A stretch of DNA of 44,918 nucleotides from IMG/VR virus record IMGVR_UViG_3300036760_001528, positions 1 through 44,918 of that record; one strand, written 5' to 3'. The notes under the pieces were generated by a model that was given only the letters and a program-made list of their open reading frames with translations, was not told the origin of the DNA and did no database searches. Below are positions 24,814 to 32,408 of the stretch, in pieces. Made by a program: the position numbers and the translations under genes. Source of the DNA: a virus. Numbering within the stretch: the first letter of the stretch is position 1; each line of letters begins with the position of its first letter.

Positions 24814-26236
24814 TTTTTTTATAATCGGTATATCCCTTTGCCTCTTCCTCTTTTGCCACGGCTTCCTGCACTGCCACAATGTCCATCTCATAGCCGATCA
24901 TGGAGAGAGCAAACGCAAATATTTTCGATGAGGTATCCTTATCAATCCATCCCTGATTCTGTGCAGCTGTGAGACTGATCGTAAGCTGCTGTATCGCCGT
25001 GGAGTATTTTGCAATATCCCTGCTCGTGACTTCAGGAAGGTTTACGGAATAATCGTATGCCTCTTCTTCCGGCACCTGCAGGTAGTTCGCCTGGAGTGCC
25101 TTATAGATTACCCGGTCGAAGATTGTCTCCAGGATATATTTGAAATAGCGCTGCTTTGACCCGAGCATTTTAAATGCAGGTGTACCCATCTCCACCCCAA
25201 TTGCCCTGTTGGCATCATCTCCGCCGCCGTACCAGAACGAAGGGATACCGTGCGCACCTAAGATATGGTTTCTCAGGAGCCGCGCTCCGATATCTGCCTC
25301 CTGTGATTTCAGGTCAGGGGTTTTAGCTTCGAGTGTGACTTTTTGATTGTGCCCGAAGACGGACCCTGACTTTTTTGTGAATGCCTTAATCTGCTCATCG
25401 ATTGAAATTTTATCTCCGTCGGTGACAAGGAGATCCCAGATGAACGTATTTAGCAGCGGCCACCTGTCCGTATAATCAAAGAGGAACTGCTCATATGCGT
25501 CGAGCCAATCGGAGGTGACCAGGATTTCGCTTCTTCCGCGAGGAGAATTCGTGACATTGTTAATCGTAAAGAAAAAGCATTCGCCGTCAGTGAAGGAATC
25601 TCTCATTGCCTTTGCGGTTTCGGAAAGCACAAAATCTGCATCCTCTGGAAGTATTGTTTTAAATCTGCGCCCTTGATTCCCGCCTTCGCCCTTGAGGATT
25701 ATCCCGATTGTCATCTTTACATTTTCGGGGTCAGTCACTGCCTGGTCGATCTGTTTCGGATCGAGATACCCAAGTCTCACGCGCCCTGTCTGTGCTGCAA
25801 CGAATTCAGGGAACGTCAGCTCGCCGAATATATGCAGCTCACGCGCGTGCTTTTCCATATACAGGTCCATGCGGTTTACCGGGTCGAACCAGAAATCTTC
25901 AAGTAATTTATGTACCTCATTGTTTTTAGCCTCGAAGGGCAGGCCGTCCGCTACTATGAAATCCTTTATGATTTCTATGATCCATCTTCCTAAGGGATTG
26001 TTCTCCCATAACCAGAAGGCAATATCTATCATGCGATCCTGAGTTGTGGACAGCATCTCGCGAGTCGAATTGCCGGTGAGCTTCCGCCAGCCTTCATCCT
26101 CTTTGCGGTAATCGGTCATCGAGGTAGCCTGCATACGTTCGCCGACTTTCTTTTCGATAATGCCTCCTAAGAACGTCTCGATCAATTTATCTTTTAATCC
26201 CCTCTTGAGAGGGGTAGGGGTGTGTTCCTTTTTCAT
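24797..26236 (-). CDS. Portal protein
   Basis: A 479-residue protein with features of Mu/SPP1-like portals: a helical stem segment near 60-110 (FWLWENNPLGRWIIEIIKDF), then HIFGELTFPEFVAAQTGRVR and the crown-like region, and a C-terminal helical part ending in a charged tail. It lies directly between terminase and the F-like gene, with its start overlapping the terminase stop (ATGA). The first residues (HTPTPLKRG) come from a family B palindrome, and the last residues (KKTVKSE) and stop codon come from a family C tract, so both ends are repeat-derived. Confidence 0.8.
   Translation of the reverse strand: MKKEHTPTPLKRGLKDKLIETFLGGIIEKKVGERMQATSMTDYRKEDEGWRKLTGNSTREMLSTTQDRMIDIAFWLWENNPLGRWIIEIIKDFIVADGLPFEAKNNEVHKLLEDFWFDPVNRMDLYMEKHARELHIFGELTFPEFVAAQTGRVRLGYLDPKQIDQAVTDPENVKMTIGIILKGEGGNQGRRFKTILPEDADFVLSETAKAMRDSFTDGECFFFTINNVTNSPRGRSEILVTSDWLDAYEQFLFDYTDRWPLLNTFIWDLLVTDGDKISIDEQIKAFTKKSGSVFGHNQKVTLEAKTPDLKSQEADIGARLLRNHILGAHGIPSFWYGGGDDANRAIGVEMGTPAFKMLGSKQRYFKYILETIFDRVIYKALQANYLQVPEEEAYDYSVNLPEVTSRDIAKYSTAIQQLTISLTAAQNQGWIDKDTSSKIFAFALSMIGYEMDIVAVQEAVAKEEEAKGYTDYKKTVKSE
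26193..26224. repeat. Family B palindrome inside portal gene start
   Basis: Contains CCCCTCTTGAGAGGGG followed by TAGGGGTGTG. It encodes about residues 5-15 of the portal protein in frame. A near-identical element supplies the C-terminus of the MuB-like ATPase at 36537. Confidence 0.8.
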
Positions 26237-27918
26237 GCCGCCATTCTCCTCCTGTCATTGCGGGCAGAGCGAAGCAATCTCGTCTTCCGCTCTGCATGAT
26301 AATCATCTTTTGTCGTCTCACTCGATGCAGAGACAGCTTTCACCAATCCGCTTTCGCAGAGACCTAAAAGCATTTCCATTGCATCAGGGCCGTCGTCATG
26401 TCCGCCCCTGTTTTTTGGCCTGTAATAAATCAACTGGCGTTTCAGCTCACGCATTTCTTTTTGAAATCTTATCCACCCATTTTTAATCCACGGCTGGAGA
26501 CGCACGATGCGCAGGTCCTTATCGATATTCGGGATGAATTCATCGATATTGATCGTCTGGCCTTTTTCATGCGCCAGCTTTGCAAATTGCTTTGCAAAGA
26601 ATTCCTGAAACTGCACAGTCTCGATCCTGAGCTTGTCGAATGGATCCCGGGAATTATGCATAAGCAGATCGGTCATGATCTTGTCCGGTTGCCGGCGTTC
26701 GATATCCGCAATGTCTAAATAGAGGATGCTGTCCTTCATCCTTCCGCCCAGGATTGCCGAAGGATCACTTCTTTTATTTCTCTTCCCCAGGGAAGGATCG
26801 CATGAACCTGCGTGCATAACGCCCGTGAAATCAATGTCGCCTTCTTCCCAGTCCACAAGCCATTCCTCAAGGAAGACGGCATCTTCGGGGTTAATCGGTT
26901 CATTCTGTTTTTCCGACTCGAAATATGCAGGGCCCTCGGATATCCTCATCTTCATGAGATAGTAATAATCCTCAACCTCTGGCCAGAGTACCTCGGTGCC
27001 TTTGAGCATTTCTTCTATATGAGCAACAAAGAATGCATCCGCCTTTTTCTCTGCCTCTTCCTTGCCGATGGAGATATCCGTAAATATCTCTTCCCACTTC
27101 TCCCAGAGTTTTGACTCTGAGAATTTCAATACTGCCTTGAATTTCCTGCCTTTCCATCCCGGCTTCTGAAGGAGATTTGAAAGAAGCGAATCGTAATGAA
27201 GGATTGTTCCGATTACGATATATGCCGTATCCTTCTGTCCTATCTTCATGAGCGCTTTGAAAAACCATTTCTCCAACTTTTTCCTCTGGTCCGGCGATTC
27301 AACCGCTTCATCGTTTTCAAGGTCATCGACGATCACCAAGTCGGGTCGCTTGCTGCCATGTCTCATACCTCTGAGTTTCTGCCCCGCTCCTACGCCACGG
27401 ATCTTCACGCCATTGCGGGTAATAATGACATCCGCTCTCCATATCGGCCCCTCGCCGCAAAGTTTAGGAAAGTCCTCAGCAAGCCGTTCATTGGTCTCAA
27501 GTTCGGCTTTAATGAACTGTATAAAATCTTCAAATTGTGCAGCAGTCTCGGAAACTATAGGCATAAAATATCTGTATTTATATGCAGCACTCCAAATTAT
27601 AAGGATTAATGATGTCCATGTAGATTTTGCATTTCCCCTCGGAGCTGCATCGGCTTCCTTATCGCCGATTCCTGTTTCAATGGAATTAAAGATCATCTGC
27701 GGATAACGGGCGCAGATATATTTATGAAGTTCGGAACATGGAGATTCGATATAATGAGGGAAATAAGTTTTACCGAAATATTCAAGGTTTTTAGAGCCTC
27801 TTTCAATCCTCTCTTTCTGTGCCTTCTTATCCTCGGGAAAGGGCTTTGCCTTTGATTGTATGAGGGCTCTTATCGCCTCTATCTCTTTATCGAAAATCTT
27901 TTTTGTAAGTTTAGGCAT
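26233..27918 (-). CDS. terL: Terminase large subunit
   Basis: A 561-residue packaging motor. The ATPase domain has a Walker A motif APRGNAKST at 92-100 and Walker B LVIVDD at 194-199 with the catalytic Glu at 201. The nuclease domain begins with AGSCDPSLGKRNKRSDPSA (Asp374 and Asp385 region) and ends with GGHDDGPDAMEM near 520-532. These fit Mu/D3112-type headful terminases. It directly follows the small subunit by an eight-base overlap. The C-terminal LLRSARND peptide comes from a family D repeat. Confidence 0.9.
   Translation of the reverse strand: MPKLTKKIFDKEIEAIRALIQSKAKPFPEDKKAQKERIERGSKNLEYFGKTYFPHYIESPCSELHKYICARYPQMIFNSIETGIGDKEADAAPRGNAKSTWTSLILIIWSAAYKYRYFMPIVSETAAQFEDFIQFIKAELETNERLAEDFPKLCGEGPIWRADVIITRNGVKIRGVGAGQKLRGMRHGSKRPDLVIVDDLENDEAVESPDQRKKLEKWFFKALMKIGQKDTAYIVIGTILHYDSLLSNLLQKPGWKGRKFKAVLKFSESKLWEKWEEIFTDISIGKEEAEKKADAFFVAHIEEMLKGTEVLWPEVEDYYYLMKMRISEGPAYFESEKQNEPINPEDAVFLEEWLVDWEEGDIDFTGVMHAGSCDPSLGKRNKRSDPSAILGGRMKDSILYLDIADIERRQPDKIMTDLLMHNSRDPFDKLRIETVQFQEFFAKQFAKLAHEKGQTINIDEFIPNIDKDLRIVRLQPWIKNGWIRFQKEMRELKRQLIYYRPKNRGGHDDGPDAMEMLLGLCESGLVKAVSASSETTKDDYHAERKTRLLRSARNDRRRMAA
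26254..26282. repeat. Family D element in terminase C-terminus
   Basis: GTCATTGCGGGCAGAGCGAA followed by GCAATCTCG. On the coding strand it provides the LLRSARND residues near the terminase end. Family D units also occur at 32535-32626 and 42979-43004. Confidence 0.75.
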
Positions 27919-28414
27919 ATTTCATCCTTGCAAAAGCCATAAAGTCGTCAAAGTTCTTTTCAATCACCGGCACTGCATCAGGATCATGCTTGCTGAAATA
28001 ACTGACCAGATCTTTCATAAAGTCGATAAAAAGAGCGGCTTTAAAGGCATTCAGTTTCATCTTGATATCAAATAGCTTTCCGATGATTCCGGCATAAGCA
28101 AATTGCGCCTGATTATCTATGCCGGTGATGCCCTCAAAATATTTCTCATATTTCTCTTTCTGTTTCAAAAGATCAGAAAGCATTCTCTCTTCAAAGCTGA
28201 TTTGAGAGTCGGTAACTATCTGCCTCTCTACATCCACCTTAGTTCTTCGCTCTTCAAAGTTAAATTTCTTCATCCATTCGTAAAAAGTCTTTTTCGAAAG
28301 TTTGAGGTCCTCTTTCTCAAGGGCGCGGATAGTCATCTCAACATTCCCCCCGCATTCGCAATATTTTTTGAATGCAAGTTCCCGATTTTCAGTTATAAAT
28401 GATTTTCCTTTCAC
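27911..28414 (-). CDS. Terminase small subunit-like (DUF1804-like)
   Basis: A 167-residue protein with an N-terminal helix-turn-helix (LAFKKYCECGGNVEMTIRAL ... LSKKTFYEWMKKF, about 12-50), followed by coiled-coil-like helices and an acidic C-terminus. Size, HTH position and location immediately upstream of the large terminase fit small terminase subunits of Mu-like phages, which recognise DNA for packaging. The closest family that I recognise is DUF1804, but this is a pattern call. Confidence 0.7.
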   Translation of the reverse strand: MKGKSFITENRELAFKKYCECGGNVEMTIRALEKEDLKLSKKTFYEWMKKFNFEERRTKVDVERQIVTDSQISFEERMLSDLLKQKEKYEKYFEGITGIDNQAQFAYAGIIGKLFDIKMKLNAFKAALFIDFMKDLVSYFSKHDPDAVPVIEKNFDDFMAFARMKYA

Positions 28415-28428
28415 TGTTTTATTTTCCT

Positions 28429-28553
28429 GTCATTCCGACTTGTTCGGAATCCTTCTTGTTTACCTGAATGATTCCCGACAAGCGGGAATGACAAATAAAA
28501 TGCTATAAACGATTTCCCTTTCACGTTTCACTCTTCACGATTCACGGTCTTTA
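28429..28553. repeat. Family A repeat followed by family C tract
   Basis: GTCATTCCGACTTGTTCGGA ... GACAAGCGGGAATGAC at 28429-28492, then TTCACGTTTCACTCTTCACG at 28521-28553, which overlaps the stop of the next gene. The gap between the small terminase and the upstream gene contains only these elements. Confidence 0.85.
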
Positions 28554-28850
28554 GAACCTCACATCAACACCGAGCTCATCAATGAAGCCGTCAAGGAGAT
28601 CAAGTCCGCGGGAGGAAATAACTATCATTTGTATCTCCACACCACTCGTTTTCCTTTCTTCAATCTTTATTAGATTTTTTTCTGCAAGATAACAGCAGTG
28701 GCTTTTGAATTCATCTTCGGAGATCGTGTAACTGAGGTCATCAAGTAGGAAGTATAGAACCTTTGAATCTATAGTGCCCGGATGCTGATAGGCCAGAAGT
28801 TTCAGGATAGTACCGCGGATTCTTTTGTATTTCTCTTTTTTAACTTCCAT
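28551..28850 (-). CDS. Winged-helix phage protein (VpaChn25_0724-like)
   Basis: A 99-residue protein with a compact winged-helix pattern: helix (RGTILKLLAYQHPGTIDSKV), a second helix (SEDEFKSHCCYLAEKNLIKI) and a beta-wing (VEIQMIVISSRGLDLLDGFI). It resembles the short family found just before terminase genes in Mu-like phages and named after VpaChn25_0724. The exact role is unknown; DNA binding in late-gene control or packaging is possible. It stands between repeat-filled spacers. Confidence 0.6.
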   Translation of the reverse strand: MEVKKEKYKRIRGTILKLLAYQHPGTIDSKVLYFLLDDLSYTISEDEFKSHCCYLAEKNLIKIEERKTSGVEIQMIVISSRGLDLLDGFIDELGVDVRF

Positions 28851-28864
28851 AGATGACTCCTTCC

Positions 28865-28982
28865 GTCATTCCCGCAGTCTTTAAGCGGGAATCTATTTCT
28901 TTCTCTGTCATGCTGGCTTGTCCAGCATCCTTCTTAAGAATGATTCCGAACAAGTCGGAATGACAGATGGACAACGGAATGA
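28865..28982. repeat. Family A palindromic repeats, two copies plus a half
   Basis: A half GTCATTCCCGCAG...GGGAATC at 28865-28893, a complete copy from GTCATGCTGGCTTGTCCAG to AACAAGTCGGAATGAC at 28907-28964, and a trailing GGAATGAC at 28975-28982. They fill the spacer between the winged-helix gene and the holin-like gene. Confidence 0.85.
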
Positions 28983-28993
28983 CAAGTGGGGAA

Positions 28994-29266
28994 TTAACTT
29001 CCATTGTTTTCACGCTTCTCAAATTTCTCTGAAATTACTTTCAGCATAATAAGTATCTCCCTGTGTTCGCTGTTGTCTCTCGTAGTGGAATCCTCGATTG
29101 CCTGCGTAAGTTTTTCAATCGCACATGCCTGCTGTTTAGAGCATTCGACAATCTTCATACCGACGCCGTTTACCAGTTTGTAAAGTCCATAAAGGACCAT
29201 GGCGGCGATTACCATGCCGGGGCCCCATTGGATGAGTGATTTAAGTAATTCCTGCTCCATCAGCAT
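28994..29266 (-). CDS. Single-span holin-like protein
   Basis: A 90-residue protein with one membrane segment near residues 12-33 (GPGMVIAAMVLYGLYKLVNG) and a charged cytoplasmic tail that is predicted to be helical and coiled-coil-like (CAIEKLTQAIEDSTTRDNSE). This topology resembles BhlA/T4-t-like holins or spanin accessories of Mu-like phages. It belongs to the lysis/late cluster with the M15 endopeptidase. A role in forming the membrane lesion is inferred from topology and neighbours. Confidence 0.55.
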   Translation of the reverse strand: MLMEQELLKSLIQWGPGMVIAAMVLYGLYKLVNGVGMKIVECSKQQACAIEKLTQAIEDSTTRDNSEHREILIMLKVISEKFEKRENNGS

Positions 29267-29304
29267 TTTTTGCCTTCGTACTCTTTCACCTGACTTCCTT
29301 TCCT

Positions 29305-29371
29305 GTCATTCCCGCAGTCCTTAGGCGGGAATCCATGGTTTCTGGATTGCCCGATCCAGTCGGGCAATGAC
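29305..29371. repeat. Family A palindromic repeat
   Basis: GTCATTCCCGCAGTCCTTAG ... GGGAATCCATGG, then CTGGATTGCCCGATCCAG and GGGCAATGAC. The second palindrome has changed inner bases, showing that the arms vary while the ends are kept. Confidence 0.85.
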
Positions 29372-29389
29372 GAATAGCCGATCTTTTTA

Positions 29390-29809
29390 TCAGAACATGA
29401 ACCTTACGTGCAGGGTCGGAATCGCTATCTCCTTGAGAGTCCTGTTGCTCAGATGCAGCAAATCCACCATTACGCCTGCGCCGACTGTAAGCTTCAGATT
29501 CTCAGTCACGATTTCAGCACCTTTAATCTTTTCACCCAGTTTCACTAAATTCACATCGACAATAGGCCCTGCCACATAATCCCTATCAGCGGGAAATGCC
29601 ACGCCTATATTGCCCTCAATGATCTGGTCGGCAAATCTGATGATTGTTGCGCTGACTCCTGGAGCTGCTGACGTGGTTTTGGAATTTATGTCGTAAAGCA
29701 TATATCCGTCAACCGACAGGTCAGGCATCTCAAAGGCAGATGCAATGCCTGCGCAAAGCACTAACATCCCTATGATTAACGCCATAAAAATCTTCTCTTT
29801 CATCTTCAT
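29390..29809 (-). CDS. Exported OMP-like protein in lysis cluster
   Basis: A 139-residue protein. Residues 1-25 are a clear Sec signal peptide (MALIIGMLVLCAGIASA). The mature part is beta-rich with alternating strands (YMLYDINSKTTSAAPGVSAT; IEGNIGVAFPADRDYVAGPI) and ends in HVRFMF, a terminal aromatic residue of the sort recognised by the BAM outer-membrane machinery. It may be an outer-membrane or periplasmic protein acting in lysis or superinfection exclusion. It lies in the lysis cluster. No family is assigned. Confidence 0.55.
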   Translation of the reverse strand: MKMKEKIFMALIIGMLVLCAGIASAFEMPDLSVDGYMLYDINSKTTSAAPGVSATIIRFADQIIEGNIGVAFPADRDYVAGPIVDVNLVKLGEKIKGAEIVTENLKLTVGAGVMVDLLHLSNRTLKEIAIPTLHVRFMF

Positions 29810-29838
29810 AACTTTTTCTTCTCCTTGTTTCTTTATCC

Positions 29839-29938
29839 GTCATTCCGCACTTGATGCGGAATCCAGGTTGTCTTTTTATGTATTCCTGCCTTCGCAGGAA
29901 TGTGTCTTTCTCTGGATTCCTGCCTTCGCAGGAATGAC
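29839..29938. repeat. Family A palindromic repeats
   Basis: Two identical CCTGCCTTCGCAGG hairpins and one GTCATTCCGCACTTGATGCG half in 100 bases, ending GCAGGAATGAC, between two genes for exported proteins. Confidence 0.85.
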
Positions 29939-29948
29939 AAATAAATTT

Positions 29949-30350
29949 TTATTTACACCATTTCGGCATCGGACTGAAACCGACACACCATCTATCAAAA
30001 TCAAACGGTTCATCCACAATTAAAATCCGCGTCTTCATGTCTGTTAGCCAACCACCCTCAGAGGTGTAATCTCCTATGCGTACTTCATCAATACCTTGAG
30101 TTAGATAAAGACGAACAAAGTCAACATTATCCTCTAACCGACCGGTGATATCTTCTCCAATTTTCCATGTATCACCGGAGACAACAAACTTCTCTCCGAT
30201 GTCCATCGTACAGGCCAGCTTGTTCATCTTCAGATCAGTCAGGCACAGATCATATTCGCCACTTGGCAGTATCCCGCCTGCAAAAACCGGAGCGGCCATG
30301 ATTGACATCAATATCACTAAACTAAGAATTACCGTTTTCATTTTTTTCAC
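29949..30350 (-). CDS. Exported protein of unknown function
   Basis: A 133-residue protein with a Sec signal peptide at 1-25 (VILSLVILMSIMAAPVFA, cleavage after AFA/AG). The mature region contains four cysteines (YDLCLTDLKMNKLACTMD; RWCVGFSPMPKWC), suggesting disulphide bonds in the periplasm. There is a strong ribosome-binding site (AGGAGGTG). It lies in the lysis cluster beside the OMP-like gene. It may be a spanin-like or exclusion factor; no family motif decides. Confidence 0.55.
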   Translation of the reverse strand: MKKMKTVILSLVILMSIMAAPVFAGGILPSGEYDLCLTDLKMNKLACTMDIGEKFVVSGDTWKIGEDITGRLEDNVDFVRLYLTQGIDEVRIGDYTSEGGWLTDMKTRILIVDEPFDFDRWCVGFSPMPKWCK

Positions 30351-30368
30351 CTCCTTTCATCTTTATTT

Positions 30369-30418
30369 GTCATTCCGGCTCTTGTCCTCGCTTTGTCGAG
30401 GATCAGTCCGGAATCTTT
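30369..30418. repeat. Family A half element
   Basis: GTCATTCCGGCTCTTGTCCT ... AGTCCGGAATC, with an inner CCTCGCTTTGTCGAGG hairpin. Its left end supplies the last codons of the holin-like gene. The same sequence recurs at 31233-31283 and 35884. Confidence 0.85.
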
Positions 30419-30693
30419 CTTTTAAATAATCCGATAAGGAAAATGATAGTTCCGTAAAGCGTTATGCCTGCGGCGATGATCTTATCCAGGCTGTCGGTAA
30501 TGCTATTGAGAATGTTCGCATCTATCTGCACGCCGGACTGAATCGCTGTAAATCCTCCGGCCAGTACAAGCGCCGCACCAATGACCCGCCGCGAAAGATA
30601 TGCCGGCCGTTCCTTGCCTGTCTCTTCCTTATATGCCTCAGAGACATTCTTGCCCAATGCCGCCAACGGCAGATATTTCAACCATTTAAACAT
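30403..30693 (-). CDS. Two-span holin-like protein
   Basis: A 96-residue protein, taking the ATG at 30693 because GGAGGGGTCA precedes it; a longer frame to 30738 has no ribosome-binding site. It has two hydrophobic segments (RRVIGAALVLAGGFTAIQSG; IIAAGITLYGTIIFLIGLF) separated by a short charged loop and is directly downstream of the endopeptidase gene, overlapping it by eight bases. Such a pair is typical of a holin with its lysin. The last residues KIPD come from a family A repeat. Confidence 0.65.
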   Translation of the reverse strand: MFKWLKYLPLAALGKNVSEAYKEETGKERPAYLSRRVIGAALVLAGGFTAIQSGVQIDANILNSITDSLDKIIAAGITLYGTIIFLIGLFKRKIPD

Positions 30694-31192
30694 TGACCCC
30701 TCCTTCATGCGGTCTTTTGCCTGCCTCAAGATCGGCAAGCGTTAGCCCGCCTGTATATTCAAAATGCACATAATCCTTTTTCTTAAATCTCCCTCCCCAT
30801 TTCAATCCGATGGCCTCGCCGATCTGTCCGATCTCCTCATAATCAGGGATATCGTTTTCATTCACATCAGCTTTGATCTCCCATATAACTAATCCTTTTT
30901 TTATAATTGCAACATCGAAGCCGCAACCGAATTGATGAGCTGAGGTAATTGTATCCGTCACTGTTCGGGAATTTTCCTTCATCAAAATAGATTCCATGCC
31001 TGCCATTCTCCTGAAATGATTTACGGAATCGAGGGATTTTCTGCCCTGTGCATAATATGCGATCTGTTCTGATTCCGTGCGGAGGGTTGAGGTTAGGATT
31101 ATCTCAATACCCTTCTGTTTGCAGACTTCAAGAAAGGTTTTATACATGCCCTGAACGACAGGGCAGAGGTCATCAGTTTTGCGTGACGGCAT
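30686..31192 (-). CDS. M15 endopeptidase (endolysin)
   Basis: A 168-residue peptidoglycan peptidase of the VanY/M15 type. The metal ligands are visible as SAHQFGCGFDV (His86, Asp93) and DYVHFEY (His143); the catalytic Glu is expected in the region of 130-145. Length and composition match phage L-Ala-D-Glu or D-Ala-D-Ala endopeptidases used as lysins. It has no signal peptide, so export would depend on the neighbouring holin-like proteins. It lies at the head of the lysis cluster. Confidence 0.85.
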   Translation of the reverse strand: MPSRKTDDLCPVVQGMYKTFLEVCKQKGIEIILTSTLRTESEQIAYYAQGRKSLDSVNHFRRMAGMESILMKENSRTVTDTITSAHQFGCGFDVAIIKKGLVIWEIKADVNENDIPDYEEIGQIGEAIGLKWGGRFKKKDYVHFEYTGGLTLADLEAGKRPHEGGVNV

Positions 31193-31206
31193 TATTCCCC
31201 TTTTCT

Positions 31207-31283
31207 GTCATTCCGCACTTGTTTCCTTTTCTGTCATTCCGGCTCTTGTCCTCGCTTTGTCGAGGATCAGTCCGGAATCCTTC
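31207..31283. repeat. Family A repeats upstream of lysin gene
   Basis: A GTCATTCCGCACTTG half and a copy identical to 30369-30418 (CCTCGCTTTGTCGAGG core). They lie between the lysin start and the terminator-like hairpin. Confidence 0.8.
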
Positions 31284-31299
31284 TTCATCACTGCAACAA

Positions 31300-31337
31300 A
31301 AGGCAGGCATGTGGAGGTGACCAGTCATGCCTGCCTT
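31300..31337 (-). terminator. Rho-independent terminator-like hairpin
   Basis: Perfect 12-bp arms AAGGCAGGCATG and CATGCCTGCCTT enclose 14 bases that can pair further (TGG...CCA). On the - strand the second arm runs into TTTTG. It separates the regulatory genes from the lysis cluster, a sensible place to end middle transcription. Confidence 0.6.
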
Positions 31338-31442
31338 ATAAGAGAGAAAAAGTTTCATTAAGTAATAGTTTAGAAAGAAAAGGATTTAGTTTCTATGTAT
31401 AGATAGGCATAGATAGGCACTATTGAGACAGTTTTTTTTTGA
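31338..31442 (-). promoter_or_regulatory. Candidate late promoter/activator region
   Basis: An AT-rich gap of about 105 bases without a gene. On the - strand it contains a T-run end, a tandem GTGCCTATCTA/TGCCTATCTA pair at about 31396-31416 and a TTATAAG -10-like box near 31335-31341 with TTACTT at a possible -35 distance. Mu activates its late promoters with Mor/C; a tandem site before the lysis cluster suggests a similar activator. The box assignment is weak. Confidence 0.35.
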
Positions 31443-31661
31443 TTATTGCTTGCTTATGAGCTGTAAAATTGATTGCCTGAAAATTCGGAGGGATTTGTTT
31501 GTTATCTTGCAACCACTCAGAAGCCCTTCGACTCTCCAGCGATAAATGGTCTTTGTAGTCACCCCGAAAAACTTTGCGACCTCATCAACACGGTAGAGGG
31601 TTTTCTGCGGAAGGTCGACATATATATTAGTATCCTGCATCATTCCAGTCTCTTCCCGCAT
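31443..31661 (-). CDS. MerR/excisionase-type DNA-binding protein
   Basis: A 72-residue protein with a HTH_17-type winged helix: YRVDEVAKFFGVTTKTIYRW followed by RVEGLLSGCKI and a wing. It resembles excisionases and small regulators. It is the last gene before the terminator and the lysis cluster, so it could be a middle or late gene activator, similar in place to Mu Mor/C. The start shown keeps an alternative ATG seven codons downstream. It is overlapped by the upstream zinc-ribbon gene. Confidence 0.65.
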   Translation of the reverse strand: MREETGMMQDTNIYVDLPQKTLYRVDEVAKFFGVTTKTIYRWRVEGLLSGCKITNKSLRIFRQSILQLISKQ

Positions 31662-31837
31662 TTAGGACAGTAAAGGATTTCGACTTTCTGGACAAGAAAT
31701 CCGAATTGAAAATAGGTAATATGAGTTAACCCTTTTTTGATATTCTCAAGCACAATCTGACATGAAGGGCAGCCTTCCTCCATAACCCTCAGCTCATTCC
31801 AGAGCTCCTGCGATTCAGGATCAAGATTTTTATTCAT
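31640..31837 (-). CDS. Zinc-ribbon protein
   Basis: A 65-residue protein with two Cys pairs, CPSC near 23-26 and CPKC near 58-61, the second followed by GKRLE, typical of a zinc ribbon. Mu Com is a similarly small zinc-binding regulator, but the Cys spacing alone does not make this Com. It lies between GemA and the HTH regulator and overlaps the latter by 22 bases. Confidence 0.55.
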   Translation of the reverse strand: MNKNLDPESQELWNELRVMEEGCPSCQIVLENIKKGLTHITYFQFGFLVQKVEILYCPKCGKRLE

Positions 31838-31841
31838 GCTG

Positions 31842-31912
31842 CCTTCTGCTTATTATTTTGTTCTTTGTGCCTACTGCTTACTGCCTTCTGCTTTCTGTCC
31901 TTTACCACTGCC
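31842..31912. repeat. Family E tract
   Basis: Tandem CTGCCTTCTGCTT/ACTGCTTACTGCC units between the zinc-ribbon gene and GemA, with its end overlapping the GemA stop region. Confidence 0.75.
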
Positions 31913-32408
31913 ACTTGCCTCCGTGCATCCCTCCGTCGCGGTGGAGTCCGTTATCCGTGCCCGTGTCCGTTATCCGTGCCCGCTGCTGCCGGGCGAGCAT
32001 TCCTTTGAGCCCTTCGATCACCCGGAAAGCTTCCTTCCCTGTCGTGATGCGGTCCTTCTTCAGCCATTTCTTGAGCCAGCGGAAATAGCCATCCTGGACA
32101 TGCCAGCGGATATCTGCCCTGAGATGTTCGATCAATTTAAGTTGCTGCGGGGAAACGAGCTGGATAATATTCGGCGCTGTTTTGTCATTCCGGCTTGTCC
32201 GGAATCGTTTTGTGATGATTTTGAATCCCATCTCTTGAAAATGCTTGATGAGATTCGTCGCTTCATCATAAGAGAGAGCGAGACATGAATTGACCCAATA
32301 GCGTTGATTGAGGATGAGGCGATATGCCTCATCACTCAATCCCAGCTTATTCAAGGCGATGTGGATGAGTTTGACCTGGATCTTATCGATGGGCTTTGTC
32401 TCAGGCAT
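31902..32408 (-). CDS. gemA: GemA-like regulatory protein (Mu gp16 family)
   Basis: A 168-residue protein of the GemA/DUF1018 family. The N-terminus (KIQVKLIHIALNKLGLSDEA followed by YRLILNQRYWVNSCLALSYD) and the later LIEHLRADIRWHV are typical. Mu GemA affects host gene expression and DNA supercoiling. Residues 68-75 (RFRTSRND) come from a family A half element inserted in frame between two conserved helices. It lies between a zinc-finger protein and a zinc-ribbon protein. Confidence 0.8.
   Translation of the reverse strand: MPETKPIDKIQVKLIHIALNKLGLSDEAYRLILNQRYWVNSCLALSYDEATNLIKHFQEMGFKIITKRFRTSRNDKTAPNIIQLVSPQQLKLIEHLRADIRWHVQDGYFRWLKKWLKKDRITTGKEAFRVIEGLKGMLARQQRARITDTGTDNGLHRDGGMHGGKWQW
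32184..32206. repeat. Family A half element inside gemA
   Basis: GTCATTCCGGCTTGTCCGGAATC in the middle of the GemA-like gene. It has no matching inverted second half and adds RTSRND-like residues in frame. Confidence 0.85.
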
